From Rhizobium sp. Q54 (GTDB lineage: Bacteria > Pseudomonadota > Alphaproteobacteria > ATCC43930 > CGMCC-115725), in contig CAMATN010000042.1 of assembly GCA_945861155.1 (NCBI GenBank), positions 1 through 35,493 on the forward strand: a DNA stretch of 35,493 nt, in the 5' to 3' direction. The position numbers were made by a program, and so were the translations under genes. A model generated the notes under the pieces. That model was given only the letters and a program-made list of their open reading frames with translations, was not told the DNA's origin and did not search any database. Shown in pieces: positions 8,333-17,536 of the stretch; position 1 is the stretch's first letter, and every line of letters starts with the position of its first letter.

Positions 8333-10603
8333 ATGCGGGTGCGGGTTACAGGGTGCGGCGGCGAGGTTCGACATCGCTCACGCATCGGGCGGCTACCGGG
8401 TCGCTGGCTCAGGGTTAGCCGGCTCGGGATTAGCCGGCTCGGGGTCAGCCGGCTCGGGGTCAGCTGGCTCGCGATCGCCGTTTGGCTCGTGTTTTCAGTC
8501 GCTTCGTGGGCAGCCGATCCGCCACCGGTGCCTCCGCCGCCGGTGCCCGGGCCGCCGGCCGGGGCTGCCGCCGCCACGACGCCACCCCCGGCCGGCGACC
8601 GGATGAGTTCCGCCGGCTGGTTCGAGCACATCGCGATGAAGCTCGAGCGCCAGGCGATGGCCGATCTCAGCATGCTGCCGGACACGCCCGCGGCCATCGT
8701 GCGTCAATGGCGGGCGTTCGACCGCAACGGCTCCGAATTGGGCGCGCTGGTCAATGTCGGCTGGGTCGTGCTGGCGGCGTGCCTCGCGTTATTGGCGGAA
8801 AAGGCGGTTGCGCGCGGGCTGAGCCTCCGGCTGCGCCGAAACATGCGAATGCAACCAGCTGGACCGCCAGCTGGACCGACCGCGGGGCCGCCAGTTGGAC
8901 CGACCGTGATTGGCCTGTTGCTGTTGCTGCTGTGCGATCTGGCCGGAATCGCCATTTTTGCCGGGGTTTTCGTCTACAGCCGCCACTGGCTGATTGACCT
9001 CGGCGTCACACTCAATCTGATCCTGCTGGCGGCCCATGTGCTGATCCGCTGGCGTGCCGCGTGCCTGGTCGTCCGCGCGTTGCTGCGACCGCACGAACCG
9101 GCCGCGCGGCTGATCGATCTGCCCGATCGGGAAGCCCGCAACCTGTCGCGTTTTCTCTCCGGCGCCTTGCTGGCGATCATGGTGCTCGTCGGCATTGGCC
9201 GCACCGGTCTGGCCGACGAGGACAGCGGCGCGCCGCACATCATCGGGCTGATCGTCGCGGCGCTGGTGTGCGCGCTTTACGCGCTGATCGTGTACCGGGC
9301 GCGCGGCGTCGCGGAAGGGCTGATCCGCGGACGCAGCAGCGGGCTCTCCGGCGCGTTCCGGGCGGCGATCGCGCGGGCCTGGCTGGCCATCGGCATGACC
9401 GCGGTCGCCGGATTGTTGCTGTTCTTCGTGTTCGGGCTGTCGCTCGGGCTCTTGTCCTACTATCACGCCGCTATCTCGACGGTCGGCGTGGTGCTGGTGC
9501 TGCTTGTGCTCGAGCGGCTCACCGAGCGCGCGCGGCATGAAGCGGGGCCCGGCGCCCAGCGGAGCGCGGTCGACCGGCTGGTGGCGCGGAGCTTTGAGCG
9601 CATGCTGCGCGCGACGGTGTTGCTCGTCGCGGTCTTGAGCCTGGCCTGGATCTGGATCGAGGCGTTCGAAATGACCGCCGCCCATGCCACGCGCGCGATG
9701 GTGTCGGCGGGGACCGCCGTCGGCACGCTGTTCGTGGCTTATCTTGGCTGGGAGCTGGCCCGGCTGGCGATCGACCGCCATCTGCAGAGCGTCGGCGTCG
9801 GGCCGAAGCTGCCGGGAACCGACGACGACAGCGAGTCGGGGCCCGGCTCGCGCCTGCAAACCGTGCTGCCGATGCTGCGGGCGGCCTTCGGGGCGGTGAT
9901 CGCGATCATCGCGACCCTGATCGTGCTGTCGCATCTCGGCATCGATACCGCGCCGTTGATTGCCGGCGCCGGCGTCTTCGGCCTGGCGATCTCGTTCGGC
10001 TCGCAATCCCTGGTCAGAGACATAATTTCCGGCCTCTTTTTCATGTGGGACGACGCATTCCGCGTCGGCGAATACATTGATACCGGCCGGCTCAAGGGCA
10101 CCGTCGAGTGGATCGGCGTGCGCTCGGTCAAGCTGCGCCATCACAACGGGCCGCTGCATACCGTCCCCTATGGCCAGCTCGGCGCGGTCACCAATCAAAG
10201 CCGGGATTTTGCCACGATAAAGTTCAATTTGAGGCTCGAACCGGGGACCGATATCGAACTCGTCCGCAAGACGGCAAAGCGGATCGGCCTCGATATGCAG
10301 GAAGAACCCGAGATCGCCGCCGAAGTAATTTTGCCGCTGAAGCTGCAGGGCATCGTCGAGGTCGCCGATACCGCGGTCGTCGTGCGCTTCAAGTTCACCG
10401 CGCGTCCGGTCAAGCCGAGCTGGATCCAACGCGAGTACCTGAAACGGGTGTACCGGGTCTTCGCCGAAAAGGGGATCGTCTTCGCCTCCGGCGCTCTGAC
10501 ACTGAAAACCGGGGCAGGCGCCGAGGCCGAGCCGGCACGGCTGACCCTGGCCGAATCCCCGGCGGCGCCGATCGCCGTTCCGGCGGCCAGCCGTGTCGCC
10601 TAA
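8333..10603 (+). CDS. Large MscS-family mechanosensitive channel
   Basis: A 756-residue inner-membrane protein. The C-terminal third is the MscS core: a pore-lining TM3 region near residues 535-565 with alternating Gly/Ala (IAGAGVFGLAISFGSQSL), RDIISG, then the beta domain (EYIDTGRLKGTVEWIGVR, PYGQLGAVTN). The N-terminal part has a signal-like hydrophobic stretch (about 50-62), a Pro-rich linker, and roughly ten membrane helices, so it belongs to the large YbdG/MscM-like group rather than the 286-residue MscS type. It probably opens under membrane tension to release solutes. The start is uncertain: the ATG at 8333, with GGGAG upstream, is chosen over a GTG at 8210. A 15-bp tandem repeat and a PAGP-type repeat lie in the N-terminal region. 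Its stop interlocks with that of the next, convergent gene. Confidence 0.9.
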   Translation: MRVRVTGCGGEVRHRSRIGRLPGRWLRVSRLGISRLGVSRLGVSWLAIAVWLVFSVASWAADPPPVPPPPVPGPPAGAAAATTPPPAGDRMSSAGWFEHIAMKLERQAMADLSMLPDTPAAIVRQWRAFDRNGSELGALVNVGWVVLAACLALLAEKAVARGLSLRLRRNMRMQPAGPPAGPTAGPPVGPTVIGLLLLLLCDLAGIAIFAGVFVYSRHWLIDLGVTLNLILLAAHVLIRWRAACLVVRALLRPHEPAARLIDLPDREARNLSRFLSGALLAIMVLVGIGRTGLADEDSGAPHIIGLIVAALVCALYALIVYRARGVAEGLIRGRSSGLSGAFRAAIARAWLAIGMTAVAGLLLFFVFGLSLGLLSYYHAAISTVGVVLVLLVLERLTERARHEAGPGAQRSAVDRLVARSFERMLRATVLLVAVLSLAWIWIEAFEMTAAHATRAMVSAGTAVGTLFVAYLGWELARLAIDRHLQSVGVGPKLPGTDDDSESGPGSRLQTVLPMLRAAFGAVIAIIATLIVLSHLGIDTAPLIAGAGVFGLAISFGSQSLVRDIISGLFFMWDDAFRVGEYIDTGRLKGTVEWIGVRSVKLRHHNGPLHTVPYGQLGAVTNQSRDFATIKFNLRLEPGTDIELVRKTAKRIGLDMQEEPEIAAEVILPLKLQGIVEVADTAVVVRFKFTARPVKPSWIQREYLKRVYRVFAEKGIVFASGALTLKTGAGAEAEPARLTLAESPAAPIAVPAASRVA
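8417..8476 (+). repeat. 15-bp tandem repeat, about four copies, inside the MscS-type gene
   Basis: Four consecutive 15-bp units (consensus AGCCGGCTCGGGGTC) encode SRLGI, SRLGV, SRLGV and SWLAI at about residues 29-48, immediately before the hydrophobic signal-like segment. The first three units are nearly identical and the fourth is diverged. A unit length divisible by three keeps the frame, so copy number could change without disrupting the gene. Confidence 0.85.
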
Positions 10604-11175
10604 TACATCCCTTGGGCGACGCGGCCCAGCGCAATCCCGAGCACCAGATCGACCACGACGACAAGCATCGCCTGGGCGCCGGTAACGGAAAGCGCGACGC
10701 GGGCGATGTACCATTGGTAGAGCAGCACCGCGACGGTCGCGGCCAGCTCGGCGAATTGCCCCGCCGCTGACGGTAGCAGGCCGGTGGCGCGATTGAGGGC
10801 GACGATCGCGATCAGCGCGGTCAGCGGTATCTGCGACCAGTTATAGGCGACCATAAAGACCAAAAACCGGGTCTCGCGGCCGAGCCAGCGGGCGAGCGGC
10901 AGGATCAGCAACGGGAACGCGACCCAGGAAATAACATAGGCGATCGTCTCGACGGCAAGGATCGGCGCGACCCCGGTCGCGGTCCATTGCGCCGGGGTTA
11001 CCCGAACGCTCAACAGCACCAAATAGAGCGGAAAGCAGATCATCGCGGCGCGGTACGAGCGCCAGAACCCGTCGATCGAGGTGTCGAACAACGCAAGCCC
11101 GCGCCGGTCGCCACGGGCCAGCAACAGCGCGCCGCCGATCGCCAGCTGTACCTCGGTCCAGGCCGGAATGGTCAT
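10600..11175 (-). CDS. Polytopic membrane protein of unknown function, in the dap operon
   Basis: A 191-residue protein with about five hydrophobic segments and an ATG at 11175 that overlaps the dapE stop by 4 bp (ATGA), so translation is probably coupled. After an amphipathic N-terminus (residues 1-40), helices fall near 41-55, 65-95, 100-125, 135-160 and 165-185. I do not recognise a family with confidence and see no catalytic motif. Its position as the third gene of dapD-dapE suggests co-expression with lysine/diaminopimelate synthesis, but a role there is only inferred. Its stop codon overlaps that of the convergent channel gene by 4 bp, so no terminator fits between them. Confidence 0.8.
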   Translation of the reverse strand: MTIPAWTEVQLAIGGALLLARGDRRGLALFDTSIDGFWRSYRAAMICFPLYLVLLSVRVTPAQWTATGVAPILAVETIAYVISWVAFPLLILPLARWLGRETRFLVFMVAYNWSQIPLTALIAIVALNRATGLLPSAAGQFAELAATVAVLLYQWYIARVALSVTGAQAMLVVVVDLVLGIALGRVAQGMY

Positions 11176-12368
11176 GAAGCTGCGAAGAAGCGGTCGAGGA
11201 AGGCTTCGTAGATCGCGGTCAGCTGGGCGATGTCGGCGATCTCGACGCGCTCGTCTGCTTTGTGCATCGTCAGCCCGACCAGGCCGAACTCGGCGACCGG
11301 GCAATGCGCGTGGATGAAGCGCGCGTCGGAGGTGCCGCCGGTCGTGCTGAGTTCCGGGGTACGGCCGGTGACCGCGCCGATCGCGGCGCTCAGGCAGTCG
11401 CTGACCGGGCCGGGCGGCACCAGGAACGATTCGCCGCTGACCTCCCAGGCGAGCTGAACCCGCCCGCCGACCGCGGCGAGCCGGTCGGCGGCCCAATCCT
11501 TCAAGGTCGCGCTGGTCCACAAATCGTTGAAGCGAATGTTGAAGGTGGCGCGCGCCACGCCGGGAGCGACATTGGTCGCCGGATTGCCGATGTCGATCGT
11601 CGTGACCTGCAGGCTCGACGGCTGGAAATGCTCGGTGCCGGCATCGAGCGAGGTCGTCGTCAGAGCATGCAGCAGCGCCACGATGCGGTGCGCCGCGTTG
11701 TCGACCAGATGCGGATAGGCGACGTGGCCCTGCACGCCCTCGACGGTAAGACGGCCGGTCATGCTGCCGCGCCGGCCGATCTTGATCATGTCGCCGAGGG
11801 AGGCGGCCGAAGTCGGCTCGCCGACGACGCAGGCGTCGAGCACTTCGCCGCGCGCCCGCAGCCAGTCAAGCACCTTCTTGGTGCCGTTGACCGCGACTCC
11901 TTCCTCGTCGCCGGTGATCAGGAGGCTGATCGATCCGGCGAAACCATCCTCGCGCGCCGCCAGAAAACGCTCTGCCGCGGCGATGAAGGCGGCGATCGCG
12001 CCCTTCATGTCGACCGCACCCCGGCCGCACAGCGCGCCGTCGCGCACATCAGCGGCAAACGGCTCGAACGACCAGCCCTCTTCCGGACCGGTCGGCACGA
12101 CGTCGGTATGGCCGGCGAAGCACAGATTGGGCCGCCCGGCGCCCCGGCGGGCATAGAGGTTGACGATCGGCTCGCTGGTTTGGCCGTTAGGACCCGGATC
12201 GTCGAACACCAGGCGATGGCAGGTGAAACCGAGCCCTTCGAGCCGCGCCGCGACGATGTCGAGCGCGCCCTCGTCCTTCGGCGTGACGCTCGGCCGGCGG
12301 ATCAGCTCGGCGGCAAGCTCGACGGCGTCGATGCCCCAATTTCCGACATTGGGCGCAACCTCGCTCAT
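11172..12368 (-). CDS. dapE: Succinyl-diaminopimelate desuccinylase
   Basis: M20 family zinc peptidase, 398 residues. It hydrolyses N-succinyl-L,L-diaminopimelate to diaminopimelate and succinate, for lysine and peptidoglycan synthesis. Metal and catalytic motifs are present in order: GHTDVVP (first zinc ligand His plus Asp), GRGAVDMKG (bridging Asp), and TGDEEG (catalytic Glu and the next zinc Glu). The dimerisation (lid) segment is in the middle, with [11 protein letters not shown], and a C-terminal TGGTSDARF and MHKADERV carry the last ligand. The ATG at 12368 overlaps the dapD stop (ATGA). It is slightly longer than the usual ~375 residues because of a short N-terminal extension. Confidence 0.97.
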   Translation of the reverse strand: MSEVAPNVGNWGIDAVELAAELIRRPSVTPKDEGALDIVAARLEGLGFTCHRLVFDDPGPNGQTSEPIVNLYARRGAGRPNLCFAGHTDVVPTGPEEGWSFEPFAADVRDGALCGRGAVDMKGAIAAFIAAAERFLAAREDGFAGSISLLITGDEEGVAVNGTKKVLDWLRARGEVLDACVVGEPTSAASLGDMIKIGRRGSMTGRLTVEGVQGHVAYPHLVDNAAHRIVALLHALTTTSLDAGTEHFQPSSLQVTTIDIGNPATNVAPGVARATFNIRFNDLWTSATLKDWAADRLAAVGGRVQLAWEVSGESFLVPPGPVSDCLSAAIGAVTGRTPELSTTGGTSDARFIHAHCPVAEFGLVGLTMHKADERVEIADIAQLTAIYEAFLDRFFAAS

Positions 12369-13222
12369 TCGCGCAACAATTCGTTGATTGAGGTGCGGGA
12401 GCGGGTCTGCGCGTCGACCTGCTTGACGATGACGGCGCAATAGAGGCTCGGGCCGGGGCTGCCGTCGGGAAACGGTCGGCCGGGAAAGGAGCCCGGCACG
12501 ACCACCGAATAGGCCGGGACCCGGCCCATGTGGATTTCGCCGGTGTCGCGGTTGACGATCTTGGTGGTGGCGCCGATGAAGGTGCCCATCGCGAGGACCG
12601 CGCCCTGCTCGACGATGACGCCCTCGACGACTTCGCTGCGCGCCCCGATAAAGCAATCGTCCTCGATGATGACGGGCTCGGCCTGCAGCGGTTCGAGCAC
12701 GCCGCCGATGCCGACCCCGCCCGACAAATGGCAATTCTTGCCGATCTGGGCGCAGGAGCCGACCGTCGCCCAGGTATCGACCATCGTGCCGCTGCCGACA
12801 TAGGCGCCGACATTGACGAAGCTCGGCATCAATACGACGTTCGGCGCGATATAGGCCGAGCGCCGCACGATCGCGCCGGGCACCGCGCGAAAGCCGGCGT
12901 CGCGGAAGCGGTTCGACGACCAGCCGGCGAATTTCGACGGCACCTTGTCCCACCATTTCGAGGCGCCGCGCTCGGGATCGACCGGCCCGCCCGGCACCTC
13001 GACCATGTCGTTGAGGCGGAACGACAGCAGCACCGCCTTTTTCAGCCATTGATGGACCACCCAGCCGCCGCCGCTCTGTTCGGCGACGCGCAGCGTGCCC
13101 TCGTCGAGCCCGTCGAGCGCCGCTTCGACGGCCTCGCGCCAGGCGCCCGTGGTGGAAGGCGAGATCGAGTCGCGCGCTTCCCACGCGGCATCGACGGTCG
13201 CGGCAAGGTCGGATTGGGTCAT
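12365..13222 (-). CDS. dapD: Tetrahydrodipicolinate N-succinyltransferase
   Basis: A 285-residue trimeric left-handed beta-helix enzyme that succinylates tetrahydrodipicolinate with succinyl-CoA, the step before DapC and DapE in the succinylase route to diaminopimelate. Hexapeptide-repeat character is clear from about residue 105 onward ([20 protein letters not shown], then [14 protein letters not shown] and [18 protein letters not shown]). The N-terminal helical domain has the [16 protein letters not shown] opening typical of the family. Three in-frame ATGs exist (13264, 13231, 13222). The last gives the usual family length, though none has a strong ribosome site. It heads a three-gene operon with 4-bp overlaps. 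Confidence 0.95.
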   Translation of the reverse strand: MTQSDLAATVDAAWEARDSISPSTTGAWREAVEAALDGLDEGTLRVAEQSGGGWVVHQWLKKAVLLSFRLNDMVEVPGGPVDPERGASKWWDKVPSKFAGWSSNRFRDAGFRAVPGAIVRRSAYIAPNVVLMPSFVNVGAYVGSGTMVDTWATVGSCAQIGKNCHLSGGVGIGGVLEPLQAEPVIIEDDCFIGARSEVVEGVIVEQGAVLAMGTFIGATTKIVNRDTGEIHMGRVPAYSVVVPGSFPGRPFPDGSPGPSLYCAVIVKQVDAQTRSRTSINELLRE

Positions 13223-13360
13223 GTTGTGCATCCGGGGAAGGCTGAAAGCGGCGGACGGCACCATGAGCGAGCCGGCCCGGCAGTGTCAACCAAGGCCGCG
13301 CTTCAATCGAGCCGGTGGTTTCCGGTATGATCTGTTCGACCTGACCGCGAGGAATGCCGC

Positions 13361-14317
13361 GTGGCGCTACCCGGCCTCCACCAGCATCACGCGCAGCCGC
13401 ATCATCACGGCCACGGCCATCATGGCCATTCCGGGGGCGCCGCGGATTACGGCCGGGCCTTCGCGATCGGCATCGGGCTGAACCTCGCTTACGTCGTGGC
13501 GGAAGCGATTTTCGGCGTGATCGCCGGGTCGCTCGCACTGCTCGCCGATGCCGGGCACAATCTCAGCGACGTCCTCGGCCTCGCGCTGTCCTGGGGCGCC
13601 GCAATTCTAAGCCGGAGGCAGCCGAGCCACCGTTACACCTACGGCCTCAGGTCGAGTTCGATTCTCGCGGCGCTCGCCAATGCCGTCATTCTGCTCGTCG
13701 CGACCGGCGGGATCGCCTGGGAGGCTTTGTCGCGGCTGTCGCAGCCGGTCCCGGTCGCCGGCGCCACGGTCGCCTGGGTCGCCGCGATCGGCATTCTCGT
13801 CAACGGCGCGACGGCGCTCCTGTTCGTGCGCGGCCGGAAAGGCGACCTCAACATCAAAAGCGCCTTCCTGCACATGGTGGCCGATGCGGTGGTCACGGCC
13901 GGCGTCCTCGTCGCCGGGATCGCGATCGTTGTGACCGGCCTCGCGTGGCTCGACCCCGCGGTCAGCCTCGTCGTCTCGGCGGTGATCGTCTACGGCACCT
14001 GGGGCTTGATGCGGGATTCGACACGGCTCGCGCTTGACGCGGTGCCCGAAGGGATCGACGCGATTGCGGTGCGCGCCCATCTCGCCGCGTTGCCCGGGGT
14101 CGCGGCGATCCACGATCTGCACATCTGGGGGATCAGCACGACCGAGACCGCGCTGACCTGCCATCTGGTGATGCCGCGCGGCCATCCCGGCGACGCGGTG
14201 CTGACCGGCATCGCGAGCGAACTCGACGCGCGCTTCGGCATCCGCCACGCGACGATCCAGATCGAGCTCGGCGACAGTGGTGACATCTGCGCCCTGACCC
14301 CCGAAACGGTCGTGTGA
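13361..14317 (+). CDS. Cation diffusion facilitator zinc exporter (CzcD/ZitB type)
   Basis: A 318-residue inner-membrane proton antiporter that exports Zn2+ and possibly Co2+ or Cd2+. Six membrane helices fall between about residues 30 and 215. The transport site is of the zinc-preferring HD-HD type: His66 and Asp70 in TM2 (ADAGHNLSD) and His171 and Asp175 in TM5 (HMVAD). The N-terminus is His-rich (residues 7-23), a likely metal-binding tail. The C-terminal ~85 residues form the ferredoxin-like cytoplasmic domain (HDLHIWGIS). Translation starts at GTG 13361, with GAGGAA just upstream. It is divergent from dapD. No metal-responsive regulator gene is adjacent. Confidence 0.95.
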   Translation: MALPGLHQHHAQPHHHGHGHHGHSGGAADYGRAFAIGIGLNLAYVVAEAIFGVIAGSLALLADAGHNLSDVLGLALSWGAAILSRRQPSHRYTYGLRSSSILAALANAVILLVATGGIAWEALSRLSQPVPVAGATVAWVAAIGILVNGATALLFVRGRKGDLNIKSAFLHMVADAVVTAGVLVAGIAIVVTGLAWLDPAVSLVVSAVIVYGTWGLMRDSTRLALDAVPEGIDAIAVRAHLAALPGVAAIHDLHIWGISTTETALTCHLVMPRGHPGDAVLTGIASELDARFGIRHATIQIELGDSGDICALTPETVV

Positions 14318-14353
14318 GCCGCGCCTGCTCGCACCTGCACGCATCGGGGCCGA

Positions 14354-14380
14354 TTGCCCGTGCCGGGCTGTCCCTATAAA
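14354..14380 (+). promoter_or_regulatory. Possible promoter of the exported Ala-rich protein gene
   Basis: TTGCCC at 14354-14359 and TATAAA at 14375-14380, separated by 15 bp, lie about 40 bp before the chosen GTG start. The spacing is short; the call is by pattern only. Confidence 0.3.
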
Positions 14381-14421
14381 GTCGCCGATCACCCCAATGG
14401 TCTGGCGTTGTGGAGGCACTG

Positions 14422-15414
14422 GTGGCGGGACAGCGTATTCTGGGTCGGCTGGCGATCGCGAGCGTGCTTGTGTGCTGGCTGGCGGCGCCGGCTGCGGCTG
14501 ACGGCCTCAGCCGTTTCAAGGAGGCGATCAAGGACGCCCCGCCCGGCGCGCTGACCTACAAGACAGCCAAATCGCTCGGCGACAGCGGCTTTGTTCTCGA
14601 CGATGTCGTGGTCACGCCGCCGCCCGGCGCGACCCCCGGCAAGACCCAACCGATCCAGATCAAGCGGATCTCGGTCGAGGATTTCGACTTCGCCTCGATC
14701 GACAAGAACGCGCCGCCCAATTTCGCGCGGGTGCGGGTCGAGGGCATCGCGATCGGCGCGAAGCCGGCCGAGGGCATCGATTTGTCCCAACTCGCCGGGA
14801 TCGACAAGATCCTGGCCGATTTCCAGCTCGACTACCGGCTCGATCCCGAGCGCAAGACGATGACGCTGAACCGTCTCGAACTCGACCTCAACGGGCTCGC
14901 CCGGGTCGAGCTGTCGATGGTTCTCGACGGGGTCGGCGCCGATGCGGTCGGCAACCCCGACGCCGCGATGAACGATGCGACCCTGCGCACCGCGAGCTTT
15001 GTGTTCGAGGACCGCTCGCTGCTCAGCAAGGTGCTGCCCGCCGCCGCCAAGATGCAAAGCATCGAGCCCGACGCGCTGGTAAAGATGGGTAAGGTCCTGC
15101 TCGACGGCCTGCGCGCCGGGCAGGGCGCCGCGACCCTCGCCGTGCTCGACGCGGTCGCCTCGTATATCGACGATTACAAGCAGCCCAAGGGCTCGCTGCG
15201 GATCACGCTGAACCCGCCCGGCAAGACCTCCGCCGCCGCGTTCGCCGCAATGAAAAGCGCCGACGATGCGATCAAGGCGCTCGGGCTGGTGGTGTCCTAT
15301 GCCGGCACAAAAACGCCAACGCCGGCGGCGCCGGCGGCTCAATCTCCGGCCGACGCGGTAGCAGCGGCCGCCGCCGCAGCCGCCGCGGCCGCCAAGGCCG
15401 GCGCCGCGAAATAG
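14422..15414 (+). CDS. Exported protein of unknown function with Ala-rich tail
   Basis: A 330-residue predicted periplasmic protein. A signal peptide is evident: basic MAGQRILGR, hydrophobic core to about residue 21, AxA-type cleavage near 26 (APAAA/D). The mature part is rich in beta-type repeats (VRVEGIAIGAKPAEGIDL, then FVLDDVVVTPPP). It ends with an alanine-rich low-complexity run (about 305-330) after a Pro/Thr stretch. I cannot assign a family with confidence; the layout recalls alphaproteobacterial periplasmic or envelope-associated proteins. The GTG at 14422 is chosen because GGAGG lies 5 bases upstream (14412-14416); a GTG at 14410 lacks a site. A hairpin follows the stop. Confidence 0.75.
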   Translation: MAGQRILGRLAIASVLVCWLAAPAAADGLSRFKEAIKDAPPGALTYKTAKSLGDSGFVLDDVVVTPPPGATPGKTQPIQIKRISVEDFDFASIDKNAPPNFARVRVEGIAIGAKPAEGIDLSQLAGIDKILADFQLDYRLDPERKTMTLNRLELDLNGLARVELSMVLDGVGADAVGNPDAAMNDATLRTASFVFEDRSLLSKVLPAAAKMQSIEPDALVKMGKVLLDGLRAGQGAATLAVLDAVASYIDDYKQPKGSLRITLNPPGKTSAAAFAAMKSADDAIKALGLVVSYAGTKTPTPAAPAAQSPADAVAAAAAAAAAAAKAGAAK

Positions 15415-15431
15415 GGCTGGCGGGAGATCGG

Positions 15432-15456
15432 CCGGGCGTCAAACCTGGGCGCCCGG
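15432..15456. terminator. Hairpin between convergent genes, likely shared terminator
   Basis: A perfect 7-bp stem (CCGGGCG / CGCCCGG, loop of 11) lies between the stop of the exported protein gene and that of the 67-residue membrane protein gene. It is followed on the plus strand by a short T-rich stretch (TCGTCGTTT). It lacks a long U tract, so termination efficiency is uncertain. Confidence 0.4.
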
Positions 15457-15481
15457 TCGTCGTTTAACCGAAGCGCCTTCC

Positions 15482-15685
15482 TCAAGGACGGCGCAGCGGG
15501 ACCTCGATCGGCGCACAGTTGCGCCGTCCCGCCATCAGGCAGTCTTCGAGACTGGCGTTCTGCCGCAGTTCGCGCACCAGCACGACACCGGCGATCGCCA
15601 GGACCAGGATCACGATAAAGCCCATCAGCGCCGCCGTTCGGCGAGCCGCGTCCTGGGCGTCGCGAGCCCCGCCTCCTTGCCCCAT
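15482..15685 (-). CDS. Small single-pass membrane protein (67 aa)
   Basis: A 67-residue protein with a soluble Gly/Ala/Arg-rich N-terminus, one hydrophobic helix at about residues 18-38 and a short C-terminal tail containing Cys49 and Cys57 (LEDCLMAGRRNC), which could pair as a disulfide if periplasmic. The ATG at 15685 is chosen because AGGAA lies 9 bases upstream; the open frame continues 35 codons further up without a plausible start. The positive charges before the helix predict the N-terminus in the cytoplasm. The function is unknown. It is convergent with the exported protein gene and divergent from the amidase. Confidence 0.65.
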   Translation of the reverse strand: MGQGGGARDAQDAARRTAALMGFIVILVLAIAGVVLVRELRQNASLEDCLMAGRRNCAPIEVPLRRP

Positions 15686-15851
15686 CGGGGTGGTTCCTTG
15701 CGCGTCGTTGCGAGCTTCCCAAAATTTGTATGGGGATAATAGCGCGTCATCCGCGCCGATGGGCGCGCTTAAGTGTGCCCCGGAACGCATGGTGCTTTCG
15801 TGCGAGGCGCTCGGGCGTTAGTTTCGGGCGATTCTCTGCGAGGACGCCGCG

Positions 15852-17138
15852 ATGTCCGACCCGCTTTCGCTCTCCGCCCGCGCCGCCGCTCAACAGATTG
15901 CCGCCGGGCGGCTGAGCGCGCAGACGCTCGTCGCGGCCTGTCTCGACCGCGTCGCCCTGCGCGAACCGACCGTCGGCGCGTGGCAGCATTTCGACCGCGA
16001 TGCGGCGCTCGCCGCCGCGCGGCAGTGCGATGCGTCGGCGCCGCGCGGGCCGCTGCACGGCGTTCCGATAGCCGTCAAGGATTTGATCGATACCGCCGAC
16101 ATGCCAACAGGCTACGGCTCGGCGATCTACCAGGGCCACCGGCCGGCGGCGGACGCGGCCTGCGTTGCATTGGCCCGTAGCGCCGGCGCGATCGTTCTCG
16201 GCAAGACGGTCACCACCGAGTTCGCCTGTTTCACCGCCGGGAAAACCGCCAACCCGCGCAACCCGGCGCATACGCCGGGCGGCTCGTCGAGCGGGTCGGC
16301 CGCCGCGGTCGCCGACGGCATGGCGCCGCTCGCCTTCGGCTCGCAAACCGCCGGGTCGGTGATCCGTCCCGCCTCGTTCTGCGGAATTGTCGGGTTCAAG
16401 CCGAGTTTCGGCGTGATCCCGCGCGCCGGGGTCAAGATGCTGGCCGACAGCCTCGACACGATCGGCACGATGGCGCGCGATGTCGGCGACGCGGCGTTTC
16501 TGGCCGGGGTGGTCGGCGGCCGGACCGCGCTGTGCGATCTGGCGATGCCGGGCGCGCCGCCGCGTTTCGGGCTGTGCCGGACCGCGATGTGGGACGAGGC
16601 GGAGCCGGCCACCGCGGCGGCGCTCGATCATGCCCGCGCCGCCATCGAACGCGCCGGCGCCAGCGTCGCCGAGATCGTCGTCCCGTCCGAGCATCGGGGG
16701 CTGACCGCCGCGCAAGAGACGATCATGGGCTTCGAGCTGGTGCGCGGGCTCGCCTACGAGCGGCTACGCCGCAGCGCCGAATTGTCGCCTCGGCTCGCCC
16801 AACTGCTCGACGCCGGCATGAGTGTCGGGGCCGATTCCTATGATGCCGCACAGGCCGAGACCGCTGCGGCGCGCGCCCGGCTCGATGCGTTTTTTGGGCC
16901 GTGCGACGCGATGCTGGTGCCGGCGGCGCCGGGCGAGGCGCCGCTTGGGCTCGGCTATACCGGCAACCCGGTGTTCAACCGGATGTGGACGCTGCTCGGC
17001 GTGCCGTGCGTGACGCTGCCGGCGGTTTGGGGGGAGAGCGGGCTGCCGACCGGCATCCAGCTCGTCGCCAGGATCGGCGACGATGTCCGGCTGATGCAAG
17101 CGGCGCTGTTTGTCGAACGCGCGCTGGAAACCGCGTGA
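15852..17138 (+). CDS. Amidase signature family protein
   Basis: A 428-residue amidase of the GatA/FAAH-type signature family, which hydrolyses carboxamides or aryl-acylamides. The Ser-cisSer-Lys triad is complete: Lys76 (AVKDLID), cis-Ser145 (PGGSSSGSA) and nucleophile Ser169 (FGSQTAGSVIRP), with the spacing usual for the family (93 and 24 residues). It is shorter than GatA (about 480) and there is no gatB or gatC beside it, so it is a metabolic amidase rather than part of the tRNA amidotransferase. The ATG at 15852 is preceded by GAGGA. A small lipoprotein gene overlaps its stop by 4 bp. The substrate is unknown. Confidence 0.93.
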   Translation: MSDPLSLSARAAAQQIAAGRLSAQTLVAACLDRVALREPTVGAWQHFDRDAALAAARQCDASAPRGPLHGVPIAVKDLIDTADMPTGYGSAIYQGHRPAADAACVALARSAGAIVLGKTVTTEFACFTAGKTANPRNPAHTPGGSSSGSAAAVADGMAPLAFGSQTAGSVIRPASFCGIVGFKPSFGVIPRAGVKMLADSLDTIGTMARDVGDAAFLAGVVGGRTALCDLAMPGAPPRFGLCRTAMWDEAEPATAAALDHARAAIERAGASVAEIVVPSEHRGLTAAQETIMGFELVRGLAYERLRRSAELSPRLAQLLDAGMSVGADSYDAAQAETAAARARLDAFFGPCDAMLVPAAPGEAPLGLGYTGNPVFNRMWTLLGVPCVTLPAVWGESGLPTGIQLVARIGDDVRLMQAALFVERALETA

Positions 17139-17431
17139 GCCGGGTCGCCGCTGCGCTGTTGCTCGCCGGCGGCGCCGTGCTCGCCGGCTGCGGCGCGCTC
17201 GGCCCGTTCCCGACCGCGCCCCGGGTCGCGCAACCCGGCCAGCCGGCCGGCGCGCGGGTCGCGATCTGCTACAACACGCTGACCACCCCGCTCGCCAAGG
17301 TGCAGGCAGAGGCGCAGTCGGAATGCGCCGCGGGCACGGTTCCCGAGCCGGTCGACACCGATTGGCACCTGCAGAACTGCCCGCTGCTGCTGCCGGCCCG
17401 CGCCAGCTTCGTGTGCACGCCGCGGAAGTAG
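17135..17431 (+). CDS. Small cysteine-rich lipoprotein
   Basis: A 98-residue predicted lipoprotein whose GTG start overlaps the amidase stop (GTGA), indicating translational coupling. The signal has a hydrophobic core and an LAGC lipobox with Cys19 as the lipidated residue. The mature part has four further cysteines (45, 64, 82, 94) that could form two disulfides, and a conserved-looking VAICYN segment. No family is named. Because the residue after the lipobox Cys is Gly rather than Asp, outer-membrane sorting is the default expectation. A palindromic element lies downstream and separates it from the convergent tct operon. Confidence 0.75.
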   Translation: MSRVAAALLLAGGAVLAGCGALGPFPTAPRVAQPGQPAGARVAICYNTLTTPLAKVQAEAQSECAAGTVPEPVDTDWHLQNCPLLLPARASFVCTPRK

Positions 17432-17445
17432 GCCCATCGTTGCAT

Positions 17446-17514
17446 GTAGGGCGGAAAAGCGGAGCGCATTCCGCCGATGCTGATGGCGGATTACGCGTCG
17501 CTGATCCGCCCTGC
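17446..17514. repeat. Intergenic palindromic element B (GGGCGGA type)
   Basis: An inverted-repeat element between convergent genes. It contains a hairpin built on GCGGA...TCCGC on its left and a perfect 7-bp stem GGCGGAT (17485-17491) / ATCCGCC (17504-17510) on its right, with outer GTAGGGCGG and CCGCCCTGC arms. It belongs to a different sequence family from the GTCAT-ended elements in this window. It probably works as a bidirectional transcription stop for the lipoprotein gene and tctB. Confidence 0.6.
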
Positions 17515-17536
17515 GGGTCTGAAGCGGGAGAGAGGG

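Noticed and set aside
8789-10714. 641-codon minus-strand frame opposite the MscS-type gene
   Set aside because: The MscS motifs are unambiguous on the plus strand; the antisense product is low-complexity and lacks any recognisable domain.
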